From assembly GCF_000576425.1 (NCBI RefSeq), contig NZ_KK069999.1:1-64000 (forward strand): 64,000 bases of DNA. Direction: 5' to 3'. This document shows, in pieces, positions 24,580 through 34,172 of the stretch. This DNA comes from Brachybacterium phenoliresistens (GTDB lineage Bacteria > Actinomycetota > Actinomycetes > Actinomycetales > Dermabacteraceae). Within the stretch, counting starts at the first letter, position 1; every line of letters starts with the position of its first letter. Made by a program: the position numbers and the translations under genes. The notes below the pieces were generated by a model. It was not told the DNA's origin. It saw only the letters and a program-made list of their open reading frames with translations, and did not search any database.

Positions 24580-25926
24580 GTGAGCGAGCAGACCAGCACC
24601 CCGGCGGCCGCGAGGATCGCCGGCAGCACCGCGGCGGAGATCGCCGACAGCGTGCGCGAGCTCATCGACCGCGGCCACCTGTCCCCCGGCGACCCGCTGC
24701 CGCCCGTGCGCGCCCTCGCCGAGCGCCTGGGGGTGAACCGCAACACCGCCGTCGCCGCCTACCGGCGCCTGGCCCGCTCCGGCGCGGTCGTCTCCCAGGG
24801 CCGCGCCGGCACGCGGGTGAGCCGCCCCGCCCCGCCCGCGCAGGAGGGCTATGCCGCCGCCGGGTCTCTGCGCGACGTCGGCACCGGCAATCCCTCCCCG
24901 GCGCTCATCCCCGACCTCGCCCCCGCCCTGCAGTCCGCGGCCGGGCGCCCCGTGCTCTACGGGGAGGCCGTGATCGACCCCGGCTTCGAGGCCTGGGCCC
25001 GCTCCTGGATGGCGCCCGATGTCCCCGTCGAGGCCGACGCCCTGCGCCTGACCCTCACCAGCGGCGCGGTCGACGCGGTCGAGCGCCTGCTCAGCCAGGC
25101 CCTCATGCGCGACGACGCGATCGCCCTGGAGGACCCCTGCTTCCTCGCGAGCATCCAGACGGTGCGCCTGGGCGGATACCGCGCGGTCCCCGTCCCGGTG
25201 GACGCCGAGGGCATGACCGTCGAGGGGCTGCGCGCCGCGCTGGACCAGGGGGTCCGCGCGGTGGTGTGCACGCCGCGGGCCCAGAACCCCACGGGCGCCT
25301 CCCGCAGCGCGGCCCGCGCCGCGGCGCTGCGCGAGGTCCTGGCCGAGCATCCGTACGTGCTGGTCATCGAGGACGACTACTACTCGATGCTGTCGCGCCA
25401 CCCGTTCCACACGATCATCGGCCCGGAGCACCGGCGCTGGGCGCTGGTGCGCTCGGTCTCGAAGTTCGCGGGACCGGACCTGTGCCTCGCCGTCGCCGCC
25501 ACGGACCCCCGCACCGCCGAGCGCCTGGCGCTGCGGCTCGGCTCGGGGACGACGTGGGTCAGCCACCTCCTGCAGCGGATCGGCCACGCGGTGCTGCGCG
25601 ACCCGGCCGCGCTCGCGCTCATCGAGCGCGCCGGGGCGCACTACGCCGCGCGCAACGCGGACTTCGCGGGCCGCCTGGCTCGCCACGGCATCGTCGTGCC
25701 GCCCGGGGACGGGCTCAGCCTGTGGGTCCCCGTGCCGGTCCCCGCGCGCCAGGTCGCCGATCGGCTCATGCGCCGCGGCTGGCTGGCCCGCACCGGGGAC
25801 GAGTTCCAGCTCGACCCCGAGTCCGGGCCCTCGCACCACCTGCGCCTGACCGTCCACGACCTCCCCGAGGACGATGCCGAGCAGCTCGCCGCCGACGTCG
25901 CCGCCGCGGCCGCCGAGGCCGGCTGA
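24580..25926 (+). CDS. pdxR: MocR/GntR-family regulator of vitamin B6 synthesis (PdxR)
   Basis: A 448-residue protein. An N-terminal GntR winged helix (about residues 15–80: [36 protein letters not shown]) is fused to a fold-type I aminotransferase-like domain. The PLP lysine lies in [15 protein letters not shown], and NPTGAS and EDDYY are conserved. The divergent position next to pdxS identifies it as the B6 sensor that controls pdxST according to pyridoxal phosphate supply. The GTG start is chosen because the −10 box is 7 nt upstream; the longer reading frame has no signal. Confidence 0.9.
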   Translation: MSEQTSTPAAARIAGSTAAEIADSVRELIDRGHLSPGDPLPPVRALAERLGVNRNTAVAAYRRLARSGAVVSQGRAGTRVSRPAPPAQEGYAAAGSLRDVGTGNPSPALIPDLAPALQSAAGRPVLYGEAVIDPGFEAWARSWMAPDVPVEADALRLTLTSGAVDAVERLLSQALMRDDAIALEDPCFLASIQTVRLGGYRAVPVPVDAEGMTVEGLRAALDQGVRAVVCTPRAQNPTGASRSAARAAALREVLAEHPYVLVIEDDYYSMLSRHPFHTIIGPEHRRWALVRSVSKFAGPDLCLAVAATDPRTAERLALRLGSGTTWVSHLLQRIGHAVLRDPAALALIERAGAHYAARNADFAGRLARHGIVVPPGDGLSLWVPVPVPARQVADRLMRRGWLARTGDEFQLDPESGPSHHLRLTVHDLPEDDAEQLAADVAAAAAEAG

Positions 25927-25932
25927 GGTCCC

Positions 25933-27798
25933 TCAGCCGAGCGCGCCGGACTCCGCAGCGTGCCGCATCTGCGTCTGCGCGGAGCGGACGACGGCGAACG
26001 CCTCCTTGAGGTGGCCCCGGTCGAAGGCGGTCATCGCCTCGGGCGTGAGCTCGTCGGTGAGGATCAGCCCGCGCTCGCGGCGGGCCTGGCGGTGGCGCAG
26101 GCGGATCTCGCACAGGAGGGTCAGGGCGTTGTCGAGGTCACGGGCGGTCGCCGGCGGCAGCAGCCCGGCGCGCTGCGCGGCCTCGAGCCGCCGCGGGGAC
26201 GCCGGGTCGATGCTCCCCGCGGCGAGGCCGTAGACGCGGGCGATGTCGACCACCGGGTCGATCCCGCCGCGGGCGATGTCGAGCACCTTCTGACCCTCCC
26301 CGTCGCGGCTGAGCACGAAGGTGCGGAAGAAGCCCAGCGGCGGTGCGACCTGGACGGCGTTCGCGGCGAGCGCCCGCACCAGGGTCCCGGGGCGGCGCAG
26401 CCGGGAGCGCAGCTGCGCGAGGAGCTCCTCGGCGAGGTCCTCGTCCCCGTGCAGGGCCCGCAGGTCCAGGAGGGCGGAGACCTCGCGCAGCTCCTCGCGG
26501 TCGGCCTCCTCGATCCACCGCTGCAGGTACTCCCGCCAGGGGCCGATGGGCTGGCGCCATCGCGGGTTCACGGCCAGGGGCCCCTCGCGCTGCTCGATGC
26601 CGCAGACCTCGAGCCCGCTGGTCACGCGTCGCGCGAGCTCGGAGAAGTACTGCTCGGCATCGGCCAGGGCGAACTCGTCGCCGGGGTCGAGGTCCTCGAG
26701 GACCAGGGCGCTGGCCTGGCCGCTGCCGAGGGACCATTCGCCGCGGGCCTGCGCCCCCACCGCCAGCCAGACGTACCCGCACGGCGGGGTGCCCAGACGG
26801 CGCTCGGCGAGCGCCAGCAGGCGCCGGGTGCAGGCGTCGACGATGCTGGTGAGCACGTGGGTGACCTGCAGCGGCGGCAGCTCGGCCCGCAGCAGGGCGC
26901 CCTGCAGCTCCGGCAGGCCGCTCATCATGGTCGACAGCTCGATGATCGACTCGGCCTGGGCGACCCGGCCGGCGAGCGAGATCGCGGCCATGCTGTGGTG
27001 GTCGCGGAAGAGGTCCGCCGCGGAGACGATCCCGATCACCCGGCCGCCGTCAGTCACCGGCAGGTGGCGGATGTCGTTCTCGAGCATCACGACCATCGCC
27101 TCGTAGCCGGAGCGGTCCGCCGCGATGGTGCAGGGCTGCGGCGTCATCACCTGGCTGACGGGGGTGCGCAGGTCCCGGCCCGCGGCGACCACGCGGGTGC
27201 GCAGGTCGTGGTCGGTGACCACGCCGAGCAGCTCGCCGCCGGCGCTCACGCAGGCCAGGGAGGTGTCGTGGGCGTTCATGGCCGTCGCGGCCTCGCGCAC
27301 CGTGGCCCCGGGCTCGACGTGCACCACCGCCCGGGTGACGAGGTCCCGGGTGCGGGCCGCGGTCGGCACGCCCACCGCGTCGACGACGCCGGTGCGGGTC
27401 ATCGCGTGCTCGAGCCGCTGCGCGCTGCCGGCGAAGGCCGCCCGCACCTCGGGGACATCGGCCGCGAGCTGGGCGAGGATCGCCGCCGGGAAGCGGTAGA
27501 GGACGGTGTCCTCGAGCGCCGTGGCCCGGTAGGCGGTGGGCTCGTGCGCGGTCGCGGACCGCCGGCCGAAGAACTCGCCCTCCCCCAGCCGCGAGCGCAG
27601 CGCCCCGTCGCTCTCGCGCAGCTCGACGGCGCCGTGGCGCACCAGGTGGACGTCGGTGTTCCTCGCCCCGGCGGCGAAGATCTCCTCCCCGCGCCGGACC
27701 CTGCGGACCTCGCCGGCGGCGGCGATCGCCGCGGAGACCTCCGGCGGCATGCGGTCCAGCGGGGGGCACTGCGCCAGGAAGTCCTGCGAGACGCTCAC
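25933..27798 (-). CDS. cNMP-binding/CBS/DUF294 protein with degenerate nucleotidyltransferase motif
   Basis: A 621-residue cytoplasmic protein. It has a cyclic-nucleotide-binding-like domain (about 20–115), two CBS domains (about 150–265; DHDLRTRVV, RHLPVTDGGRVIGIVSAADL), a DUF294 GlnD-like nucleotidyltransferase domain (about 300–430) and a DUF294_C helical domain. The nucleotidyltransferase site normally reads GRGEQ…TDQDNA; here it is ARGEWSLGSGQASALVL, so both catalytic Asp positions are Gly and Ala. It is probably a signalling scaffold rather than an active transferase. The start overlaps the TetR stop by 4 nt. Confidence 0.82.
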   Translation of the reverse strand: MSVSQDFLAQCPPLDRMPPEVSAAIAAAGEVRRVRRGEEIFAAGARNTDVHLVRHGAVELRESDGALRSRLGEGEFFGRRSATAHEPTAYRATALEDTVLYRFPAAILAQLAADVPEVRAAFAGSAQRLEHAMTRTGVVDAVGVPTAARTRDLVTRAVVHVEPGATVREAATAMNAHDTSLACVSAGGELLGVVTDHDLRTRVVAAGRDLRTPVSQVMTPQPCTIAADRSGYEAMVVMLENDIRHLPVTDGGRVIGIVSAADLFRDHHSMAAISLAGRVAQAESIIELSTMMSGLPELQGALLRAELPPLQVTHVLTSIVDACTRRLLALAERRLGTPPCGYVWLAVGAQARGEWSLGSGQASALVLEDLDPGDEFALADAEQYFSELARRVTSGLEVCGIEQREGPLAVNPRWRQPIGPWREYLQRWIEEADREELREVSALLDLRALHGDEDLAEELLAQLRSRLRRPGTLVRALAANAVQVAPPLGFFRTFVLSRDGEGQKVLDIARGGIDPVVDIARVYGLAAGSIDPASPRRLEAAQRAGLLPPATARDLDNALTLLCEIRLRHRQARRERGLILTDELTPEAMTAFDRGHLKEAFAVVRSAQTQMRHAAESGALG

Positions 27799-28388
27799 CG
27801 ATCACCCTCCTGCCAGGAGTCCTGGCGGATCATCCGCCACAGGCCGCGCAGCTGGGCCTCCATGTCGTGGGTGCGGTCCAGCAGCCACTGCTGCTGGGCG
27901 CCGTCGGCCGCCCCGATCAGCAGGCCGGCGGCCTGCTCGAGGTCCAGGTGCGGGCCGAGCTCGCCCCGCGCCTGGTGGTCGCGCAGCGCGGAGACGAGGA
28001 CGCGGCGCATCCACGCCAGGCGCTCGGTGAAGAACGCCTGGGCGGGATGGCCGGGGATCGTCGCCTCGGCGGAGAACTCGACGTAGAGCTGCACCAGCCC
28101 GGGCACCTGCGCGTTGTGCGAGATGATGGCGATGAACCCGTCGATGCCGGACTCCGGGGTGACGAACTCCGCCGCGTCCCGCTCGTCGCGGGCGCGGAGG
28201 ATCTCGACGTAGAGGTCCTCCCGCGAGCCGAAGTAGTGCATGAGCCCGGTCTGGCTGAGCCCCACGGTCTCCGCGATCATCTTGTTCGTCGCATTGCGGC
28301 AGCCGGTGCGGGCCACCACCTCGAGGGCGACGTCGAGGATCTCCCGCCGTTTGGCGATGCCTTTCGCATAGGGGCCCCGGCTGCTCAT
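27795..28388 (-). CDS. TetR-family transcriptional regulator
   Basis: A 197-residue TetR repressor. The N-terminal helix-turn-helix is IAKRREILDVALEVVARTG, then NKMIAETVGLSQTGLMHYFGSREDLY. The helical ligand-binding domain has a TetR_C_6-like ending (HLDLEQAAGLLIGAADGAQQQWL). I start at the ATG at 28388, six nt after a TACCCT −10 box, giving a leaderless message; the TTG 15 nt upstream would lie inside the promoter. It forms an operon with the DUF294 protein and lies 21 nt from the MFS gene upstream. Such TetR proteins are often found beside glycosidase/MFS pairs. Confidence 0.85.
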   Translation of the reverse strand: MSSRGPYAKGIAKRREILDVALEVVARTGCRNATNKMIAETVGLSQTGLMHYFGSREDLYVEILRARDERDAAEFVTPESGIDGFIAIISHNAQVPGLVQLYVEFSAEATIPGHPAQAFFTERLAWMRRVLVSALRDHQARGELGPHLDLEQAAGLLIGAADGAQQQWLLDRTHDMEAQLRGLWRMIRQDSWQEGDR

Positions 28389-28394
28389 GCCCTC

Positions 28395-28400
28395 AGGGTA
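28395..28400 (-). promoter_or_regulatory. −10 box TACCCT, leaderless promoter of the TetR gene
   Basis: On the minus strand TACCCT lies 6 nt before the ATG at 28388. Confidence 0.5.
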
Positions 28401-28409
28401 CAAGTCCGG

Positions 28410-29735
28410 CTATCGGACCCCCTTGATGAAGAAGATGACGATCGCGCCGGCCAGCGCCGAGCCGCCCGCGACGAACAGCAGCAGCGTGTAGTTCGGGTAC
28501 GCGCCGACGTAGATCAGGGCGCCGCCGATGACGGGGGCGAGGGTCTGCGGCAGGGCGTTGGCGATGTTGAACACGCCCAGGTCCTTGCCCGCGTCGTCGG
28601 GGTTGGGCAGCACGTCCGTGACCAGCGCCAGGTCGACGCCCACGTAGATGCCGTAGGCGAAGCCCAGCAGCACCTCGACCAGGAGGAACTGCGTCTCCGT
28701 GCTCACGCCGGCCAGCAGCACGGTGCCCAGGGCGAACAGCATCGTCGAGGACCAGACGAAGATCTTGCGCCGGCCGAGCAGGTCGGAGACCTTCCCGGCG
28801 ATCCAGGCGGTCGCCACCAGGGCGAGGGTGTAGACCAGGACGCTCTGGGTGATCAGGCGGACGGTCTCGCCCTCGTCCAGCCCGAGCTCCCGCTGCAGGA
28901 AGAAGAAGCGGAAGGTGGTGAACATGAAGCTGCCCAGGGTGACCAGGAAGCGGGACCACCAGGCGAGCGCGAAGTCGGGGTAGCGGCGCGGGTCCACCCA
29001 GAAGGTCTCCGCCCACTCGCGCAGGGTCATCCGCGGCGGGGAGACGGGCAGCACCTTGTCCGGCAGCAGGAACGCGAAGACCACCATCGCGACGATCGCC
29101 AGCAGCGAGGGGCCGATGAACATCACCGGGATGTTGTCGATGAACAGCTCGGCGACGTAGGTGCCGCCGAGGATGCCGACGTTCTGCGCGATGCCCAGCA
29201 GCGCCGTGATGCTCCCGCGGCGGAACCGCGGCACCTGGTCGGCGATGGTCGCCACGAACGGCGCGAGCGTCATGTTCGCGCCGATCTGCGCGATGCCCCA
29301 GCCGAGGGTCGCCAGCAGCAGGCTCGGGGCGAGGCCCATGACGGCCAGGCCGACGGTCATGATGCTGGTGCCGGCGACGATCCAGGGACGGCGGCGCCCC
29401 CACCGGGACCGGGTGTGGTCCGAGAGCCGCCCGAAGACGACGTTCGCGACGACGGCGCAGGCCGCGCCGACGCCGGCGAGCACGGCCAGGGCGCCCTCGG
29501 CGCCGTCCTCCGCGATGACGCCGGCCCCGACCAGGGAGTTGATCTTCAACCCGACGCCGACGATCGCCGGGCCCAGCAGCGCGACGAAGAAGACGAACTG
29601 GGCGAGGATGAGGCCGATGACGTAGCGCCGCGGCGGCGGCTGCGTCGGCTCCTCGAACCAGTGGTGCTCTCCGCGCAGCCGCATCGCCGCTGTGACGCCG
29701 GACGGCGTTCCCGCCGCGGATCCGCTCGTGGTCAT
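28410..29735 (-). CDS. MFS sugar transporter (GPH/sucrose-type cation symporter group)
   Basis: A 441-residue transporter with 12 expected helices. It has the family loop GRLSDHTRSRWGRRRPWIVAG (MFS motif A region, about residue 110), a central cytoplasmic domain (MTLREWAETFWVDPRRYPD), and GKVSDLLGRRKIF in the second half. This pattern is seen in glycoside permeases that sit beside beta-glucosidase genes. The ATG at 29735 has GGAGG five bases upstream. It is divergent from the GH3 gene, so the pair probably imports and hydrolyses one beta-glucoside. Confidence 0.85.
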   Translation of the reverse strand: MTTSGSAAGTPSGVTAAMRLRGEHHWFEEPTQPPPRRYVIGLILAQFVFFVALLGPAIVGVGLKINSLVGAGVIAEDGAEGALAVLAGVGAACAVVANVVFGRLSDHTRSRWGRRRPWIVAGTSIMTVGLAVMGLAPSLLLATLGWGIAQIGANMTLAPFVATIADQVPRFRRGSITALLGIAQNVGILGGTYVAELFIDNIPVMFIGPSLLAIVAMVVFAFLLPDKVLPVSPPRMTLREWAETFWVDPRRYPDFALAWWSRFLVTLGSFMFTTFRFFFLQRELGLDEGETVRLITQSVLVYTLALVATAWIAGKVSDLLGRRKIFVWSSTMLFALGTVLLAGVSTETQFLLVEVLLGFAYGIYVGVDLALVTDVLPNPDDAGKDLGVFNIANALPQTLAPVIGGALIYVGAYPNYTLLLFVAGGSALAGAIVIFFIKGVR

Positions 29736-29856
29736 GACTGCCTCCATCGGCCCGGGGACGCCGTCGGACCTGCGGGCGTCCCGTGTGACGGCGAGTATGC
29801 ACCCGAATCCCGGAGCGTGCACGCTTTTCGCCGGATCCGCTCCGCGCCCGGGTCTC

Positions 29857-29887
29857 TTGACCGCGAAAACCTGGAGGGATACGGTTT
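29857..29887 (+). promoter_or_regulatory. Promoter of the GH3 gene with an overlapping operator-like repeat
   Basis: −35 TTGACC (29857–29862), 17-bp spacer and −10 TACGGT (29880–29885) make a near-ideal promoter. The inverted repeat AAACC (29867–29871) / GGTTT (29883–29887) straddles the spacer and −10 box, a likely repressor site shared with the divergent MFS gene. Confidence 0.6.
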
Positions 29888-29928
29888 CTCGATCACCCCG
29901 GCATCCGACGACGGCCCCAGGAGCACCC

Positions 29929-32133
29929 ATGAGCGAGCACGTCACCTCCCGCGATCTCACCCTGGAGGAGAAGGCGTCCCTGACCAGCGGCCGCGACTTC
30001 TGGTCCCTCGAAGGCCTCGAGCGCCTCGGCGTCCCCTCGATCATGGTGACCGACGGCCCGCACGGCCTGCGCAAGCAGCGCACCGGCGGGGACCACGTCG
30101 GCCTCACCGACAGTGTGCCGGCCACCTGCTTCCCGCCCGCCGTGGGCCTGAGCGCCGCCTTCGACCCCGATCTCGCCCGCCGCGTGGGCGCGGCGCTCGG
30201 CCTCGAGGCCGCGATCGAGGACGTCGCCGTCCTGCTGGGCCCGGGCATCAACATCAAGCGCTCCCCGCTGTGCGGCCGGAACTTCGAGTACATGTCCGAG
30301 GACCCGATCGTCTCCGGCGAGATCGGCGCCGGCCTCGTGCAGGGGATCCAGTCCCGCGGCGTCGGCTCCTCGCTCAAGCACTTCGCGGTCAACAACCAGG
30401 AGACCGAGCGCCTGCGGGTCTCCGCCGATGTCGACCCGCGCCCGCTGCGGGAGATCTACCTGCGCGGCTTCCAGCGCGTGGTCCGCGACGCGCAGCCGTG
30501 GACGGTCATGTGCTCCTACAACCGCATCAACGGGGTGTACGCCTCCGAGGATCCGTGGCTGCTCACCGACGTCCTGCGCGGCGAATGGGGCTTCGAGGGC
30601 GTGGTCGTCTCCGACTGGGGCGCGGTCGACGACCGCGTCGCGGGACTGCCCGCGGGCCTGGACCTCGAGATGCCCTCCAGCGGCGGTCGCACCGACGCCC
30701 AGCTGGTCGCCGCCGTGCGCGAGGGCCGCCTGGAGGAATCGGCCCTCGACCTCGCGGCCGATCGTCTCCTGGAGCTGATCCGCCGGGCCCAGGAGCGCCC
30801 CGCGCAGCCGGGACCCCTGGACGTCGACGCCCATCACGCGCTCGCCCGCGAGGTCGCCGGGCGCGCCATCGTCCTGCTGAAGAACGAGGACGCGCTCCTC
30901 CCGCTCGCCCCCGAGGCCCGCCTCGCCGTCATCGGCGAGTTCGCCCGCACCCCGCGCTACCAGGGCGCGGGCTCCTCCCAGATCACCCCCACCCGCCTGG
31001 ACGTCCCCCTCGAGGAGATCCGTGCGCTGTCCCGCGGCGAGGTCGGCTTCGCCCCCGGGTTCACGACCGACGGCTCCGGCGACGTCGCGGCCCTGCGCGC
31101 GGAGGCGGTCGAGCTCGCCGGGAAGGCGGAGGTCGCAGTGGTCTTCCTGGGCCTGCCCGACGCCGCCGAGTCCGAGGGCTACGACCGCGAGCACATCGAC
31201 CTGCCCGCCGATCAGCTCGCACTGCTGGACGCCGTGCTGGAGGCGAACCCGCGCACCGTCGTGGTGCTCTCGAACGGCAGCGTCGTCGCGCTGCCCTTCG
31301 CCGACCGCGTGCCGGCGATCCTCGAGGGCTGGCTGCTGGGGCAGGCCGGCGGCGGCGCCCTGGCCGATGTCCTCCTCGGGGCGGTGAACCCCTCGGGCCG
31401 GCTCGCCGAGACCATCCCGCTGCGCCTGGAGGACACCCCCGCCTTCGGGAACTTCCCCGGCGAGCACGGGCACGTCCGCTACGGCGAGGGGCTGCTGGTG
31501 GGATACCGCTGGTACGACGCGAAGGACCTCGCGGTGCGCTACCCCTTCGGCCACGGCCTGTCGTACACGAGCTTCGCCTACGGCGAGGCGACCGCCGCCC
31601 TCACCGCCGCCGGCGACATCGCCGTGACGGTGCCCGTGACCAACACCGGCGACCGGGCCGGCCGCGAGGTCGTGCAGCTCTACACCGCCCTGCCGGGCTC
31701 GTCGGTGCAGCGCCCCCCGCGGGAGCTGAAGGCCTTCGCGAGCGTGGAGCTGGCACCCGGCGAGACCCGCCCGGTGGAGCTCCTGGTGCGCCGCGAGGAC
31801 CTCGCGCACTGGGACGTCCGCGTCGAGCGCTGGATCGTGGAGGGCGGGACGTACACCCTCGAGATCGGCGCCTCCAGCCGCGACCTGCGCGCCGCCGCGA
31901 GCATCGAGGTCGAGGGGGATCCGGTGGACCTCCCGATCACCCTGTCCTCGACCTTCGAGGAGCTGCTCGCCCATCCGGTGGCCGGGCCCGCCCTGCAGGC
32001 CGCTCTCGACGCCCGCTACGGCGACGCGGACTCCCACCTGCTCACCATGATCGGCAACTTCCCCGTCGACCGGCTCGACGGCTTCCCGCTGCCGCGCGCG
32101 GAGCTCGAGGAGATCGTCGCGGCCGCCCGCTGA
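29929..32133 (+). CDS. GH3 beta-glucosidase
   Basis: A 734-residue enzyme. The N-terminal GH3 barrel has KHFAVNNQE and the nucleophile Asp in VVVSDWGAV. The alpha/beta C-domain has LLKNEDALLPL and GAGSSQITPT, and a fibronectin-III-like domain lies at the C-terminus (VTNTGDRAGREVVQLY). It releases terminal glucose (or another sugar) from beta-glucosides. No signal peptide is present, so it acts in the cytoplasm on imported substrate. The ATG at 29929 has AGGAG five nt upstream. The last 60 residues form a short extra helical tail found in bacterial members of this subgroup. Confidence 0.92.
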   Translation: MSEHVTSRDLTLEEKASLTSGRDFWSLEGLERLGVPSIMVTDGPHGLRKQRTGGDHVGLTDSVPATCFPPAVGLSAAFDPDLARRVGAALGLEAAIEDVAVLLGPGINIKRSPLCGRNFEYMSEDPIVSGEIGAGLVQGIQSRGVGSSLKHFAVNNQETERLRVSADVDPRPLREIYLRGFQRVVRDAQPWTVMCSYNRINGVYASEDPWLLTDVLRGEWGFEGVVVSDWGAVDDRVAGLPAGLDLEMPSSGGRTDAQLVAAVREGRLEESALDLAADRLLELIRRAQERPAQPGPLDVDAHHALAREVAGRAIVLLKNEDALLPLAPEARLAVIGEFARTPRYQGAGSSQITPTRLDVPLEEIRALSRGEVGFAPGFTTDGSGDVAALRAEAVELAGKAEVAVVFLGLPDAAESEGYDREHIDLPADQLALLDAVLEANPRTVVVLSNGSVVALPFADRVPAILEGWLLGQAGGGALADVLLGAVNPSGRLAETIPLRLEDTPAFGNFPGEHGHVRYGEGLLVGYRWYDAKDLAVRYPFGHGLSYTSFAYGEATAALTAAGDIAVTVPVTNTGDRAGREVVQLYTALPGSSVQRPPRELKAFASVELAPGETRPVELLVRREDLAHWDVRVERWIVEGGTYTLEIGASSRDLRAAASIEVEGDPVDLPITLSSTFEELLAHPVAGPALQAALDARYGDADSHLLTMIGNFPVDRLDGFPLPRAELEEIVAAAR

Positions 32134-32136
32134 GCG

Positions 32137-32925
32137 CTAGGAGCGCGGCACCAGGCACACCACGAGGCCGCCCTCGCGCCAGAGGAGCTGGTGCTCGAGG
32201 GGGTCGCCGTCGATCTCGGCATCGATGACATCGAGCCCCGTGCCCGCCGGCGCCCCGCGGAGGTCGCCGACGGCGACCGTCCCCTCCGGCAGGTCGGCGC
32301 CGGCCGTCGGGGCGGTCATCGCGCGCAGCGGGGCGTCCTCGGCGGCGCCCGTGCCCAGCAGGGCGTCGAAGAGATGCTCGTCCATCAGGGCGTGGGCCCG
32401 CTTGGCGCGCTCGCGCTCGTCCTCGGGGCCGTCCGCGTCCAGCGCCGCGAGGGTCGCCTCGAGCGCATCGGCGTAGCGCTGCAGGTAGCCGGCCAGGTCC
32501 GGGGCGGCCAGGCGCAGGGCGAGGTCCTCCCCGATGCCGTAGACCGCGCCGGGGGCGCCGTCCTCGTCCACGGTGAGCACGACGGCGACGTCCGCTCCCT
32601 CGTGCAGGGGGTAGTAGCTGGTCGGCGGGCCGAGCAGGGTGTACGGGCCGACGTCCGCGCGCTCGGCGACCAGCAGGGTCAGGCCCGCCTCCCCGTGCAC
32701 GGTCAGGCCACCGATCTCCTCGACGACCTGCTCGAGGGCCGGCGGCGGATCCCCGGCATCGACCTCGACCTCGCCCTCGGCGGCGAGGCCGGGGATGAGG
32801 GTGACGTCCCGCTCGTGGGTGCGGGCGAGGGAGCCCAGGCGCTCGATCACGGGGCGCAGCGGGGCCACCGGCAGCACGCCCGCGGCGGCCGGCCAGGACA
32901 GGCGGCGGGGGTCGAGGGCGCTCAT
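32137..32925 (-). CDS. Protein of unknown function in a sugar-activation cassette
   Basis: A 262-residue acidic, soluble protein with no family I can name with confidence. The central part (YTLLGPPTSYYPLHEGADVA … YLQRYADALEATLAAL) loosely resembles SMI1/KNR4-like binding proteins. There are no membrane segments or signal peptide. The start overlaps the kinase stop (ATGA), so it is translated together with the GHMP kinase and nucleotidyltransferase and probably serves the same pathway. Confidence 0.7.
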   Translation of the reverse strand: MSALDPRRLSWPAAAGVLPVAPLRPVIERLGSLARTHERDVTLIPGLAAEGEVEVDAGDPPPALEQVVEEIGGLTVHGEAGLTLLVAERADVGPYTLLGPPTSYYPLHEGADVAVVLTVDEDGAPGAVYGIGEDLALRLAAPDLAGYLQRYADALEATLAALDADGPEDERERAKRAHALMDEHLFDALLGTGAAEDAPLRAMTAPTAGADLPEGTVAVGDLRGAPAGTGLDVIDAEIDGDPLEHQLLWREGGLVVCLVPRS

Positions 32926-34172
32926 GCGGTCACCTCCCGGCGGTGCGCGGCGCGTCCCGGGCGGGTGCGCAGCACGCGCGCGGCCCCCCGGTGCTGCGGG
33001 AACGCCGCGAGATAGGCGGCCTCCCAGTCCCGGACGAAGGCATCGGCCTGCGCATCGGGGACCAGCGCCCAGACGCTGCCGCCGAATCCGGCGCCGAAGG
33101 CGCTCGCGGCCACCGCGCCGAGGGAGCGGGCGGTGCGCTGCAGGGCGATCGTCTCGGGGACCTGGTTGCCCAGGTGCTGCTCGGCGGCGGCCTGGGACTC
33201 GTCGACCAGGCGGCCCAGCTCCTCGAGGTCGCCGTCCTCGAGGGCGACGGCGGCCGCGGGCACCAGGCGCTCGGACTCGGCGAGGAACTGCTCGAGGCGG
33301 CCGGGCAGGTAGTCCTCGCCCGCGACGAGCCCGGCGATCGCGGCGGCCGAGGTGGGGGCGGTGGCGACGGCGGCGGCGAGGGTCGGGTCCATCCGGGCGC
33401 GGTCCAGGTTCCAGCGGCGCAGGATCTCCGCGGCGGCGAGGGAGATGCGGTTGTAGTCCTCCCGGGCGGCGCCGGTCTTGTGCGCCTCCACCCCGCTGAC
33501 CGCGATGACGAGGCAGTGGCCCTCCGGGAAGGGCACCTCCCGCTCGCGCTGCACCGGGCAGAAGGAGTACTGGACCAGACCGCCCTCGGGCGCGCAGAGC
33601 ATGGCGGTGTGGTCCTCGCTGCCGCCGAAGGTGCCCACGCCGCGGTCCCCGGCCAGCTCCCCGAAGCTCTGCCCGTTCTCGAGGGTGCCGAGGTACTCGG
33701 CCAGGTGCTCGCGGTCCGGCACGGCGCGCACGAAGCGCGGGTCCTGCGCGATGCCCGAGAGGTCGATGAGCACCAGCGCCAGCCCCACGATCAGGGCCGA
33801 GGAGCTGGACATGCCCGCCGCGGGCGGCAGGGTGGAGGTGATCTCGACCTCGGCGCCGCGCAGTATGCCGGGGAAGTTCGCGTCCAGCCGCGCGGCGACG
33901 GTGCGGACGTAGCCGCTCCAGTGCCCGTCCTCGGCCGGCGCGGCCGCCGCCGGGGCATCCAGGTCCAGCTCGACCGCGTCCTCGGACAGGGAGGAGACCA
34001 CGCGCAGCACGCGGTCCTCGCGGGCCCGGGCCGTGACCGTGTGGCCGAGGTCCACGGCGGCGAGCAGGGATCGGCCCCCGGCGTAGTCGGTGTGCTTGCC
34101 CAGGAGCTCGACGCGGCCGGGCACGAACCAGGCGCTGGTGGTGAGCACGGGAGAGGCGGAGAGGCTGGTCAC
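32922..34172 (-). CDS. GHMP-family sugar kinase (galactokinase-like, altered substrate motif)
   Basis: A 416-residue GHMP kinase. The N-terminal substrate motif reads PGRVELLGKHTDYAGG (residues 18–33), whereas true galactokinases read GRVNLIGEHTDY: Asn is Glu and the sugar-contacting Glu is Lys26. The ATP loop is LPPAAGMSSSSAL. The C-terminal GAGFGGSVWAL is the third GHMP motif. It should phosphorylate C1 of a sugar, but probably not plain galactose. The GTG start overlaps the nucleotidyltransferase stop (GTGA). It pairs functionally with that gene: kinase makes sugar-1-phosphate, transferase makes NDP-sugar. Confidence 0.8.
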   Translation of the reverse strand: MTSLSASPVLTTSAWFVPGRVELLGKHTDYAGGRSLLAAVDLGHTVTARAREDRVLRVVSSLSEDAVELDLDAPAAAAPAEDGHWSGYVRTVAARLDANFPGILRGAEVEITSTLPPAAGMSSSSALIVGLALVLIDLSGIAQDPRFVRAVPDREHLAEYLGTLENGQSFGELAGDRGVGTFGGSEDHTAMLCAPEGGLVQYSFCPVQREREVPFPEGHCLVIAVSGVEAHKTGAAREDYNRISLAAAEILRRWNLDRARMDPTLAAAVATAPTSAAAIAGLVAGEDYLPGRLEQFLAESERLVPAAAVALEDGDLEELGRLVDESQAAAEQHLGNQVPETIALQRTARSLGAVAASAFGAGFGGSVWALVPDAQADAFVRDWEAAYLAAFPQHRGAARVLRTRPGRAAHRREVTA

